DNA of 7,357 nucleotides from Candidatus Parcubacteria bacterium (GTDB lineage: Bacteria; Patescibacteriota; Patescibacteriia; Patescibacteriales; UBA12075). The first letter of the stretch is position 1; the number at the start of each line of letters is the position of its first letter. Shown here piece by piece: positions 1-5,165 of the stretch. Both the position numbers and the translations under genes were made by a program. The DNA lies in the NCBI GenBank assembly GCA_023140595.1, contig JAGLLI010000153.1, positions 1 through 7,357 of the forward strand, in the 5' to 3' direction. Under the pieces are notes generated by a model. That model did no database searches, was not told the origin of the DNA, and saw only the letters and a program-made list of their open reading frames with translations.

Positions 1-21
1 ATTTCTTAAAAAGTCAAGCAA

Positions 22-858
22 CTATGTATTAAAAAATTCTATAGCATTTTTTGTTGTAATATCAGCTATTTTTTTTATGCTTAAATTTTTAATTTCAGCG
101 ATTCTTTGCGCCACGTATTTTACAAATATCGGTTCATTACGCTGTCCGCGATGCGGCTCAGGAGTCATAAAAGGGCAATCTGTCTCAATCATAATCTTTT
201 CCAAAGGCACTTTTCTGATTAAATCATCCCATTGCGCTGAAAAAGTAATTAAGCCTGTAAAACTTATCATTAATCCTAAATCAAAATATTTCCATGCTAA
301 ATTTTCGTCCCCTGAAAAACAGTGCATAACCGCCCAAGGGCGGTTTTTTGGGATTAAATCGGCATATTCTCTGCGAAAATCCTGTAAATATTCAAACATA
401 TCATCATGGGCTTGACGGCAGTGAATTATCGCGGGTAAATCCAATTTTCTTGCCAAAAGCAACTGCTCATAAAATGTCTTTTTTTGGGTTTCTTTAATTA
501 AGTTAATATCATCAGTTTCAATATGGTAATAATCCAAACCGATTTCACCGATAGCCACGACTTTTTCAAATTTGGCTAATTTTTCATAAATATCATAGTT
601 AAACACTTCGGCGCGAGTATTAAAGTCATAGTTCTCGCCGCTCGCCCGCGTTTCAAAAAGATGGATTGGATGCAGACCGACAGCCGCGTAAACCCCTTGT
701 TCGTATTTATTTGCCAAGGCAAGCGCCCTTTTTGATGTTTTATATTCCGCGCCAACATTAATCATCCAAGTTTTTTCATTTAAAGTACGTTGTATTACTT
801 CATCAGCGTCTTTTTTGAAAAAACTAAAATTAACATGCGCATGCGTGTCTATTAACAT
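22..858 (-). CDS. tatD: TatD family metal-dependent hydrolase (DNase)
   Basis: A 278-residue protein of normal length for the TatD family of TIM-barrel, divalent-metal hydrolases, which act as 3'-5' exonucleases/DNases in the cytoplasm. The metal ligands are all visible: the HxH pair in DTHAH (His6, His8), Glu105 in GEIGLDYY, His146 in IIHCR, His179 in MHCFSG and Asp227 in ETDCP. The family signatures GLHP (61-64) and HRGQRNEP (236-243) are also present. A longer loop, about residues 66-92, follows GLHP. The start is well defined because DTHAH normally sits within the first ten residues. No Shine-Dalgarno sequence precedes the ATG; instead a -10-like hexamer ends 5 nt before it, suggesting leaderless translation. 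The gene is last in the run and separated from the small gene upstream by a weak terminator. The family is certain; the substrate in this organism is not. Confidence 0.96.
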   Translation of the reverse strand: MLIDTHAHVNFSFFKKDADEVIQRTLNEKTWMINVGAEYKTSKRALALANKYEQGVYAAVGLHPIHLFETRASGENYDFNTRAEVFNYDIYEKLAKFEKVVAIGEIGLDYYHIETDDINLIKETQKKTFYEQLLLARKLDLPAIIHCRQAHDDMFEYLQDFRREYADLIPKNRPWAVMHCFSGDENLAWKYFDLGLMISFTGLITFSAQWDDLIRKVPLEKIMIETDCPFMTPEPHRGQRNEPIFVKYVAQRIAEIKNLSIKKIADITTKNAIEFFNT

Positions 859-892
859 AAATATTTATAATTTTAGAAAAAACCATCAACAA
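859..892 (-). promoter_or_regulatory. Candidate promoter abutting the tatD start codon
   Basis: On the minus strand, TTGTTG (892-887) is followed after exactly 17 nt by TATAAA (869-864). The tatD ATG then begins 5 nt later. If used, the transcript would begin at or next to the A of the ATG, giving a leaderless mRNA. The spacing is ideal, but the hexamers are only moderate matches and the region is AT-rich, so chance is possible. The -35 hexamer overlaps the terminator hairpin of the preceding gene. Confidence 0.45.
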
Positions 893-901
893 AAATTGTT
901 G
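875..901 (-). terminator. Weak intrinsic terminator after the 42-codon gene
   Basis: On the minus strand a perfect 6-bp stem (CAACAA/TTGTTG, 901-896 with 892-887) and a 3-nt loop are followed a few bases later by GGTTTTTTC (884-876). It lies about 20 nt past the stop of the small gene at 921-1049. The stem is short and AT-rich, so termination efficiency is uncertain. Confidence 0.4.
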
Positions 902-920
902 CTTGCTCTTTTACCGCTTT

Positions 921-1049
921 TTATTGAGCCTGACTTTCAGTCTGCTCATCTTGAGTTGATTCTCCCTCAACAGCCTGATCGTTTTGATCTTGTGTTTGCT
1001 CTTTTGTTTCTTCGTCTTTTTGTCCAAATAATTTTGATAACCATCCCAT
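921..1049 (-). CDS. Small hydrophilic hypothetical protein (42 aa), Gln/Glu/Asp-rich
   Basis: A 42-codon frame not recognised as any named family. The N-terminus MGWLSKLFGQKDEE is short, amphipathic and partly hydrophobic. The remaining ~30 residues consist almost entirely of Gln, Glu, Asp, Ser, Thr, Asn and Lys and end in ESQAQ. This layout suggests a peptide that docks to a membrane or partner through its first eight residues and carries a disordered acidic tail; that role is inference. Support for coding comes from the start with a sensible N-terminus, the absence of low-complexity frameshift artefacts, a candidate promoter about 90 nt upstream, and a hairpin plus T-run after the stop. Only a poor GGA lies about 13 nt before the ATG. 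The plus-strand frame over the same bases lacks comparable composition and looks like a shadow. Confidence 0.6.
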   Translation of the reverse strand: MGWLSKLFGQKDEETKEQTQDQNDQAVEGESTQDEQTESQAQ

Positions 1050-1139
1050 AAAATTGTAATAATCCAAACAAACAAATCATTTTTGTTTAAAAATTCAGAT
1101 TATTTTTAATTTTTAATAATTTTTATAAGCTTTGTTATT

Positions 1140-1168
1140 ATTTTAATAAAAAAATCATTTTTTGGCAA
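1140..1168 (-). promoter_or_regulatory. Candidate promoter for the 42-codon gene
   Basis: In the 169-nt gap between tsaB and the small gene, the minus strand carries TTGCCA (1168-1163), a 17-nt spacer and TAAAAT (1145-1140). This predicts a leader of roughly 85 nt. A TTGACA lies just upstream (1180-1175) but has no good -10 at a standard distance. The leader contains a 7-bp inverted repeat (1070-1076 with 1082-1088) that is nearly all A/T. No convincing terminator for tsaB is visible in the gap: only a 5-bp GCAAG/CTTGC pairing with a 25-nt loop. Confidence 0.35.
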
Positions 1169-1218
1169 GTAAAATGTCAAGTAGTTGATGCCGGCTTGCT
1201 TTAAAAATCAAAATGTAC

Positions 1219-1596
1219 TTATTTTTTTAAATTCTTAGATACCGTAATATTAGGCTCTTTTTTGTATTTTGGCTTAATAATGCTAAAATTATAATCGCTT
1301 TTTATCTGCTTATTATCACTGCTAAAAACAGGAATATTTAAAGCAAAGCCAAGCGCGTTTGCCGTAATTATGCCAATTCTCAGAGCGGTAAAACCCTCGC
1401 CTGAATTAACAACTATGATTTTTTTAATTTTTGCTATATCGCTATTTGCTGATTTTAAAAGTTTATCGATTCCCGGCAACAACTTTTCCGCCTGGCTATA
1501 TTGTGCCGCGATTTTCTTTTCCAAAATTAATTCATCACCGCTTTTTAAAGCCAAATATATTAAATTATTTTTGCTTGTGTCTATGTATAAAATCAT
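1219..1596 (-). CDS. tsaB: Minimal TsaB (t6A tRNA modification, ASKHA-fold pseudo-kinase)
   Basis: TsaB is the TsaD partner that activates it in the threonylcarbamoyl-transfer step making t6A37 in ANN-decoding tRNAs. The 125-residue product starts MILYIDTSKN, the family's first strand and loop. It contains VVNSGEGFTALRIGI (62-76), equivalent to the conserved GPGSFTGLRIG helix, followed by TANALGFALNIPV, the dimer-interface region. The C-terminal half seen in 200-plus-residue homologues is missing. The chain goes almost directly to a PKYKKEPNIT tail (109-118) that matches the usual C-terminal end. The product therefore looks like a natural compact form, not a frameshift. I chose the ATG at 1596; an earlier in-frame ATG at 1635 would add an improbable phenylalanine-rich stretch encoded by the promoter region. 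No Shine-Dalgarno is present. Confidence 0.88.
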   Translation of the reverse strand: MILYIDTSKNNLIYLALKSGDELILEKKIAAQYSQAEKLLPGIDKLLKSANSDIAKIKKIIVVNSGEGFTALRIGIITANALGFALNIPVFSSDNKQIKSDYNFSIIKPKYKKEPNITVSKNLKK

Positions 1597-1602
1597 ATTA
1601 AT

Positions 1603-1632
1603 ATAATAGCAGAAAAAAAATAAAAAAATCAA
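1603..1632 (-). promoter_or_regulatory. Candidate promoter abutting the tsaB start codon
   Basis: On the minus strand TTGATT (1632-1627), an 18-nt spacer and TATTAT (1608-1603) are followed after 6 nt by the tsaB ATG. A transcript from here would have essentially no leader. The site lies in the 56-nt murB-tsaB gap, so tsaB may also be read from the upstream acs-murB transcript. The spacer is mostly T, so this could be a compositional coincidence. Confidence 0.4.
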
Positions 1633-1652
1633 CAATCTATTTAAATACGCGC

Positions 1653-2594
1653 CTAAAATCCCAAATACTGTATCTCCTCGCGCAAATCTATTTTAAAATT
1701 ATCCCTTGCTTTCGTTTTAATCAAGCTTATCAACTGCGCAATTTCATCAGCGGTAGCCCTGCCGGTATTCACTATATGATTAGCATGCTCAAGACTTATT
1801 TTCGCGCTACCGATAGTCTTGCCTTTTAAACCCAATAAATCAATTATTAATCCCGCGCCAACCAATCCTTGCCGCCCGACTTTATTTTTTATTTCCCTGT
1901 CAAAAAATAAAGGATTTTTCTTTTTGATTTTCTGGGGATCTAAATTTTTAAAAACAGAACCGGCGCTTGGCAAATTGGGATATTTATCTAGCCTAAACTC
2001 CAAAGATTTTTCAACCAATTCCTCAATTTGTTTTTTGTCTTTACACGGCATTTTTAAAACCGCCTCCCAAATAATCAAATTTTTATTCGCGCTAAAAATA
2101 CTTTTTCTATATCCAAAAAAACACATATTACAGCTTAAAATTTCAAACTTATTCTTTTTTGTATCAAAAATTTCAACTGTTTCAACAATATCCGACATAG
2201 AGCAGCTAAACGCTTCTGCATTGCCTCTGATTGAGCCGCCAATTGTCGCGCGCGGGATGCCATTTGACCATTCCAAACCGGACAAGCCACAACTTATCGC
2301 GCGGCTTAATGCCTTAGCCAAAGACACTCCGGCGCCGACAATCATTCGCTCGCCATGGACTGACAATTTTTCATTTCTAATCAAAACGACCAAGCCTTTT
2401 ACGCCTTGGTCGCTGATTAATAAATTACTTCCGCCGCCTAAAATACTGACTTGAATATTTTTTTCTTTTGCCCAAGCGAGAGTTTCTTGTAATTCTTCTT
2501 TCGCGCTTATTTCAATAAAATATTCAGCTGGTCCGCCGATTTTAAATGTCGTCAAATCGGCAAGAGGATGGTTTTTTTTAATTTTTTTTAACAT
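1653..2594 (-). CDS. murB: UDP-N-acetylmuramate dehydrogenase (MurB)
   Basis: MurB is the FAD- and NADPH-dependent cytoplasmic reductase that converts UDP-GlcNAc-enolpyruvate to UDP-MurNAc, the second committed step of peptidoglycan synthesis. The 313-residue length fits the shorter (type II) MurB group. Visible motifs are TTFKIGGPAEYF (15-26), the FAD-binding LGGGSNLLISD (52-62), SNGIPRATIGGSIRGNAEAF (110-129), GYRKSIF (161-167) with the substrate-binding Tyr/Arg, PSAGSVFKN (209-217) with catalytic Ser213, HANHIVN (270-276), and the C-terminal LREEIQYLG with the catalytic Glu. The glycine usually found after GIP is Arg here (GIPRAT). The gene starts 15 nt after the acs stop, without a Shine-Dalgarno sequence, which suggests co-transcription and possible reinitiation. 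Function is well supported. Confidence 0.97.
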   Translation of the reverse strand: MLKKIKKNHPLADLTTFKIGGPAEYFIEISAKEELQETLAWAKEKNIQVSILGGGSNLLISDQGVKGLVVLIRNEKLSVHGERMIVGAGVSLAKALSRAISCGLSGLEWSNGIPRATIGGSIRGNAEAFSCSMSDIVETVEIFDTKKNKFEILSCNMCFFGYRKSIFSANKNLIIWEAVLKMPCKDKKQIEELVEKSLEFRLDKYPNLPSAGSVFKNLDPQKIKKKNPLFFDREIKNKVGRQGLVGAGLIIDLLGLKGKTIGSAKISLEHANHIVNTGRATADEIAQLISLIKTKARDNFKIDLREEIQYLGF

Positions 2595-2609
2595 AAAAAA
2601 GTAGTGGAG

Positions 2610-4529
2610 CTAAACCAACGAACTGGTATCACCTAACGGCAAGCCAAGTTCTTTTGCCTTTAAAACGCGCCTCATAATTTTACCGCTTCTGGTTTTTGGC
2701 AGCTTTTCAACAAATTCAATGTCTTTGATAACCGCTACCGGACCAACGCCTTTGCGCACATGTTTTCTTAATTCTATTTTTAATTCATCACTGGGCTTTG
2801 TTTTCATTGTTAAAATAATAAATGCCTTAATCACTTCTCCTTTTATCGGATCAGGAACGCCGATTACTCCTGCCTCCACAACAGCCTTATGCGATACAAA
2901 TGAGCTTTCAACTTCAGCCGTTCCAATTCTATGTCCGGCAACCTTTAAAACATCATCAGTTCTGCCCTGTATCCAAAAATATCCATCCTTATCTTTAAAA
3001 GCAACGTCTCCTGCAAAATAAGCGCCCTTAACTTCCGACCAATATGTTTTAATATACCGCTCGGGATTATTAAAAATAGTGCGGATCATACTCGGCCATT
3101 GATTTTTAATAACCAAATAACCGCCCTTGCCGACAGGTACGGACTTTCCTTTTTTATCAACAACATCTGCGATAATTCCGGGAAAAGGCTTGCAAGCCGA
3201 ACCGGCTTTTAGCGGCGCCGAAGGCAGCGGAGTCAGCATATTAGCGCCGGTTTCTGTTTGCCACCAAGTATCCATAATCGGGCACTTGCTTTTGCCGACA
3301 TATTTATAATACCATTTCCAAGCCTCGGGATTGATGGGTTCTCCTACTGAACCCAAAAGCCTAAGCGTCGGCATTTTGTGGGCTTGCGGCCACTTAGCTC
3401 CGTATTTCATCATCGCGCGAATTAAAGTCGGCGCGGTATATAATACATTAACTTTGTGTTTTTCCACAACTTTCCAAATCCTGTCAGGCTTTGGCATATC
3501 AGGCATACCCTCATACATTACGGTTGTAATTCCGGCAAGCAATGGGCCGTAAATAATATATGAATGACCGGTAATCCAGCCGGGATCAGCCGTGCACCAA
3601 AACACCTCATCACCTTTTATATCCCAAACATACTCCATTGTCTGTAAAACATTTACAGCATAACCGCCATGAACATGAATTACGCCTTTTGGCTTTGAAG
3701 TTGTTCCGGAAGTGTACAAAACAAAAGCCGGATCTTCCGAATCCATTTCAGCGCAATGCGCGACATCTGAAAAACCTTTGACAAAATCATGATACCAAAC
3801 GTCAATTTTTTTATTAAATTTAACTTTAGCGTTATTGTTTTTTACTACTATTACTTTTTTAATTGACTTGGCTTGGCGAGCAGCATCATCGGCGATTGTT
3901 TTTAAATCAATAATCTTGCCCCTTCTAAAACTGCCATCAGCGGTAAACAAAACCTTTGCCTGCGCGTCATCAATTCTGTCTGCCAAAGCCTTTGCGGAAA
4001 AACCGGCATACACTACGGAATGTATAGCCCCGATTTTCGCGCAAGCCAGCATTGCAAAAACTATTTCCGGAATATTCGGCATATACACCGCCACTATGTC
4101 TCCCCTTTTTACGCCTAAATTTTTCAGGGCATTAACTAATTTATTTACTTCTTTATATAATTCCAAATAAGTGAATTTTCTTACCCGTCCGGTTTCATCC
4201 TCCCAAATAATCGCTTTCTTATTGTGCATTTTGGGATTATTTTCAATATGGCGATCAATGGCGTTATAGGCTAAATTACATTTTCCATTAACAAACCATT
4301 TATAAAACGGCTTATTTTTATCATTAAGAACCTGATCCCATTTTTGAAACCAGCTTAATTTTTCCGCGGCTTCTTCCCAAAATTTCAAAGGATTTTTTGC
4401 TGCTGTTTTTAACGTCTTTTCATAATCCGGAAAATTGGTGTTTTTTTTAAAACTTTCGCTTGGTTTATAAAATTTTTCCGAAGATAACAGCACATCTGTT
4501 AACTCCCGCTTGTCTTTTTTGTTTGCCAT
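2610..4529 (-). CDS. acs: Acetyl-CoA synthetase, AMP-forming (acetate--CoA ligase)
   Basis: A 639-residue, full-length member of the ANL adenylating superfamily (E. coli Acs is about 650). It activates acetate with ATP through acetyl-AMP to acetyl-CoA in the cytoplasm. In order: the Acs-specific N-terminal region (about 1-110); the ATP P-loop LYTSGTTSKPKG (271-282); CTADPGWITGHSYIIYGPL (312-330); LLGSVGEPINPEAW (391-404); TWWQTETG (421-428), whose Trp residues restrict the pocket to acetate-sized acids; the hinge GRTDDVLKVAGHRIGTAEVE (522-541); and PKTRSGKIMRR (611-621) with catalytic Lys617. It ends in the usual GDTSSL tail. In the P-loop Ser278 replaces the usual Gly. Lys617 is the residue acetylated by Pat in other bacteria, and a Pat-like gene lies 1.6 kb upstream. 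A GGAGGG sits 20 nt before the ATG, farther than normal. The gene is probably first in an acs-murB operon. Confidence 0.97.
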   Translation of the reverse strand: MANKKDKRELTDVLLSSEKFYKPSESFKKNTNFPDYEKTLKTAAKNPLKFWEEAAEKLSWFQKWDQVLNDKNKPFYKWFVNGKCNLAYNAIDRHIENNPKMHNKKAIIWEDETGRVRKFTYLELYKEVNKLVNALKNLGVKRGDIVAVYMPNIPEIVFAMLACAKIGAIHSVVYAGFSAKALADRIDDAQAKVLFTADGSFRRGKIIDLKTIADDAARQAKSIKKVIVVKNNNAKVKFNKKIDVWYHDFVKGFSDVAHCAEMDSEDPAFVLYTSGTTSKPKGVIHVHGGYAVNVLQTMEYVWDIKGDEVFWCTADPGWITGHSYIIYGPLLAGITTVMYEGMPDMPKPDRIWKVVEKHKVNVLYTAPTLIRAMMKYGAKWPQAHKMPTLRLLGSVGEPINPEAWKWYYKYVGKSKCPIMDTWWQTETGANMLTPLPSAPLKAGSACKPFPGIIADVVDKKGKSVPVGKGGYLVIKNQWPSMIRTIFNNPERYIKTYWSEVKGAYFAGDVAFKDKDGYFWIQGRTDDVLKVAGHRIGTAEVESSFVSHKAVVEAGVIGVPDPIKGEVIKAFIILTMKTKPSDELKIELRKHVRKGVGPVAVIKDIEFVEKLPKTRSGKIMRRVLKAKELGLPLGDTSSLV

Positions 4530-4549
4530 ATAAATACAAAATAATTCAA

Positions 4550-4555
4550 CCCTCC
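4550..4555 (-). promoter_or_regulatory. Displaced Shine-Dalgarno-like GGAGGG in the acs leader
   Basis: GGAGGG occurs in the minus-strand leader of acs but ends 20 nt before the ATG at 4529. No in-frame start codon lies closer to it. It may act at long range, belong to a folded leader, or be fortuitous. It also sits inside ATGGAGGGTTGA, a three-codon minimal frame that is probably meaningless. Confidence 0.3.
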
Positions 4556-4608
4556 ATAAATTGAATTAAACTATTTTTTAATTAAAATTATTTTTTAAAT
4601 TTACAATA

Positions 4609-4617
4609 ATTATAGCA
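4609..4617 (-). promoter_or_regulatory. Extended -10 promoter candidate for acs-murB
   Basis: The minus strand reads TGCTATAAT (4617-4609): a perfect TATAAT with the TGn extension that lets sigma-70-type promoters work without a good -35. No clear -35 is seen at 17 nt upstream (TAGCAA). It lies just downstream of the strong terminator at 4657-4697, in the right place to start a new transcript. The acs leader would be about 70 nt. Confidence 0.6.
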
Positions 4618-4656
4618 TATATTTTTTGTTTTTGCTATTTTTTTAGAAAAATTTAA

Positions 4657-4697
4657 GGAAAAGAAAAAGGAGAGATACTGAAATTTAGCATCTCTCC
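4657..4697 (-). terminator. Strong intrinsic terminator after the 59-codon gene
   Basis: On the minus strand GGAGAGATGC (4697-4688) pairs with GTATCTCTCC (4678-4669) over 10 bp with one G-U pair. The loop is 9 nt, and the pairing can extend a few more bases. TTTTTCTTTTCC follows immediately. It begins 17 nt past the stop of the 59-codon gene. This is the best terminator in the window; it isolates that gene as a monocistronic unit and separates it from acs. Confidence 0.9.
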
Positions 4698-4714
4698 CAC
4701 AATTGTTGGCGCGA

Positions 4715-4894
4715 TTAATTATTTCTACGGTGCCTTGGCGTAATATCAGATGGATTACTATCGCGACGTGGAGTGGATCTATCCGCTCTATCCACTCGCC
4801 TTTTCATGCTTGTCGAATCACTGCTACCACTCTTCATGTGATCTGAGTTTCTATCACTGTCTCTGTAATTTCTGTCAATATCAGGCATAGCCAT
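4715..4894 (-). CDS. Small Arg/Asp/Ser-rich disordered protein (59 aa), unknown
   Basis: A 59-codon gene that I do not recognise. The product begins MAMPDIDRNYRDSDRN and ends DITPRHRRNN. By my count 32 of 59 residues are Arg (12), Asp (10) or Ser (10). There is no Cys, Trp, Phe or Leu, so it cannot form a normal hydrophobic core and is likely disordered. Acidic residues dominate residues 5-26 and basic residues dominate 31-57, giving a charge-segregated chain. Repeated DR/RDS pieces recur (RDSDRNSD, RVDRADR, RRDSNPSD). Evidence for translation is strong: AAAGGAGGTGAT stands before the ATG at normal spacing, a near-consensus promoter lies upstream, and an intrinsic terminator follows. Its base composition is visibly less AT-rich than the neighbours, suggesting transfer or different selection. 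Nucleic-acid binding is possible from the Arg-rich half but unproven; a structured RNA is a weaker alternative. Confidence 0.75.
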   Translation of the reverse strand: MAMPDIDRNYRDSDRNSDHMKSGSSDSTSMKRRVDRADRSTPRRDSNPSDITPRHRRNN

Positions 4895-4900
4895 TGTTTT

Positions 4901-4912
4901 ATCACCTCCTTT
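4901..4912 (-). promoter_or_regulatory. Perfect extended Shine-Dalgarno for the 59-codon gene
   Basis: AAAGGAGGTGAT on the minus strand is complementary over 12 nt to the canonical 3' end of bacterial 16S rRNA (ATCACCTCCTTT). GGAGG ends 10 nt before the ATG at 4894. It fixes the start at this ATG rather than the ATG two codons later. No other gene in the window has a comparable site. Confidence 0.88.
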
Positions 4913-4962
4913 TTTATTATTTTTGTTGAAACTAAAATTTTATTATCTCCAACTTATGAAAT

Positions 4963-4991
4963 AATATAGCGTATAATCAAAATCTTGTCAA
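4963..4991 (-). promoter_or_regulatory. Near-consensus sigma-70-type promoter of the 59-codon gene
   Basis: On the minus strand a perfect TTGACA (4991-4986) is followed after exactly 17 nt by TATATT (4968-4963). This is the strongest -35/-10 pair in the window. The predicted start is near 4956, giving a leader of about 60 nt that carries the strong Shine-Dalgarno. A 12-bp tandem duplication abuts the -35. Confidence 0.78.
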
Positions 4992-5014
4992 TAGCGACTA
5001 CCATAGCGACTACC
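4991..5014 (+). repeat. Perfect 12-bp tandem duplication next to a -35 box
   Basis: ATAGCGACTACC occurs twice head to tail (4991-5002 and 5003-5014), followed by AT. On the minus strand the second GGTAGTCGCTAT runs directly into TTGACA. The unit is mixed-sequence and fairly GC-rich inside an AT-rich gap, so it is unlikely to be simple slippage of low-complexity DNA. The position just upstream of a promoter suits an activator or repressor site, or a recent duplication. Confidence 0.75.
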
Positions 5015-5037
5015 ATTTTCTAGCTAAAATTAGCAAA

Positions 5038-5067
5038 ATAAAAATAACCATTTAGGGTTATTTTTAT
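5038..5067 (-). terminator. Hairpin terminator candidate after hepT, possibly bidirectional
   Basis: A 12-bp perfect stem pairs 5038-5049 with 5056-5067 around a 6-nt loop; its GC core is AACC/GGTT. On the minus strand the 3' arm itself ends in TATTTTTATTTTG, giving a U-rich exit. A second copy of GGTTATTTTT (5068-5077) offers an alternative partner for the same arm. The hairpin lies about 100 nt past the hepT stop and before the next promoter, a fitting place to end the mntA-hepT transcript. Confidence 0.5.
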
Positions 5068-5081
5068 GGTTATTTTTTAAC

Positions 5082-5147
5082 TACAAGAATTATTTTTAAC
5101 AAGAATGCTAATATCCGCGTTATTCTTTTAAACAAACAATTCTTGTA
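5082..5147. repeat. Long inverted repeat with nested AAGAAT arms downstream of hepT
   Basis: TACAAGAATT (5082-5091) is perfectly inverted at 5138-5147 (AATTCTTGTA). Inside it AAGAAT (5101-5106) is inverted at 5122-5127 (ATTCTT). The whole can fold as a 66-nt imperfect two-tier hairpin with a loop containing ATATCCGCG. It starts 18 nt past the hepT stop. It is not followed by a clear T-run on the minus strand, so it looks less like a terminator than a 3'-UTR structure, a binding site, or a trace of an insertion end. Confidence 0.6.
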
Positions 5148-5165
5148 ATTTTTTAAATTTATTCT

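Noticed and set aside
77..415. Plus-strand open frame of 112 codons with a CPRC-like motif
   Set aside because: It lies entirely antisense to tatD, whose family motifs are complete; the cysteines arise from complementary codons and there is no start signal.
1175..1180. Minus-strand TTGACA as a -35 box
   Set aside because: At 16-18 nt downstream there is no acceptable -10 hexamer; the overlapping TTGCCA/TAAAAT pair fits better.
1597..1635. Upstream extension of TsaB by 13 residues
   Set aside because: It would encode a Phe-rich stretch from T-runs and the promoter; the conserved family start is MILYIDTS at 1596.
1819..2454. Plus-strand open frame of 211 codons
   Set aside because: Antisense shadow of murB, with no family resemblance and no ribosome-binding site.
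4547..4558. ATGGAGGGTTGA mini-frame as a leader peptide of acs
   Set aside because: Three codons with no ribosome-binding site and no regulatory codon content.
4771..4797. 8-bp inverted repeat GAGTGGAT/ATCCACTC as a separate regulatory hairpin
   Set aside because: It lies inside the 59-codon gene and can arise from the repeated Asp-Arg codons; kept only as a reason to consider an RNA alternative.
4901..4912. Plus-strand ATCACCTCCTTT as a fragment of 16S rRNA
   Set aside because: Only 12 nt match and it is exactly the complement of a Shine-Dalgarno at the right distance from an ATG; no other rRNA sequence is adjacent.
4991..5014. Tandem repeat as a CRISPR array
   Set aside because: Only two 12-bp units, with no spacer between them and no cas genes.
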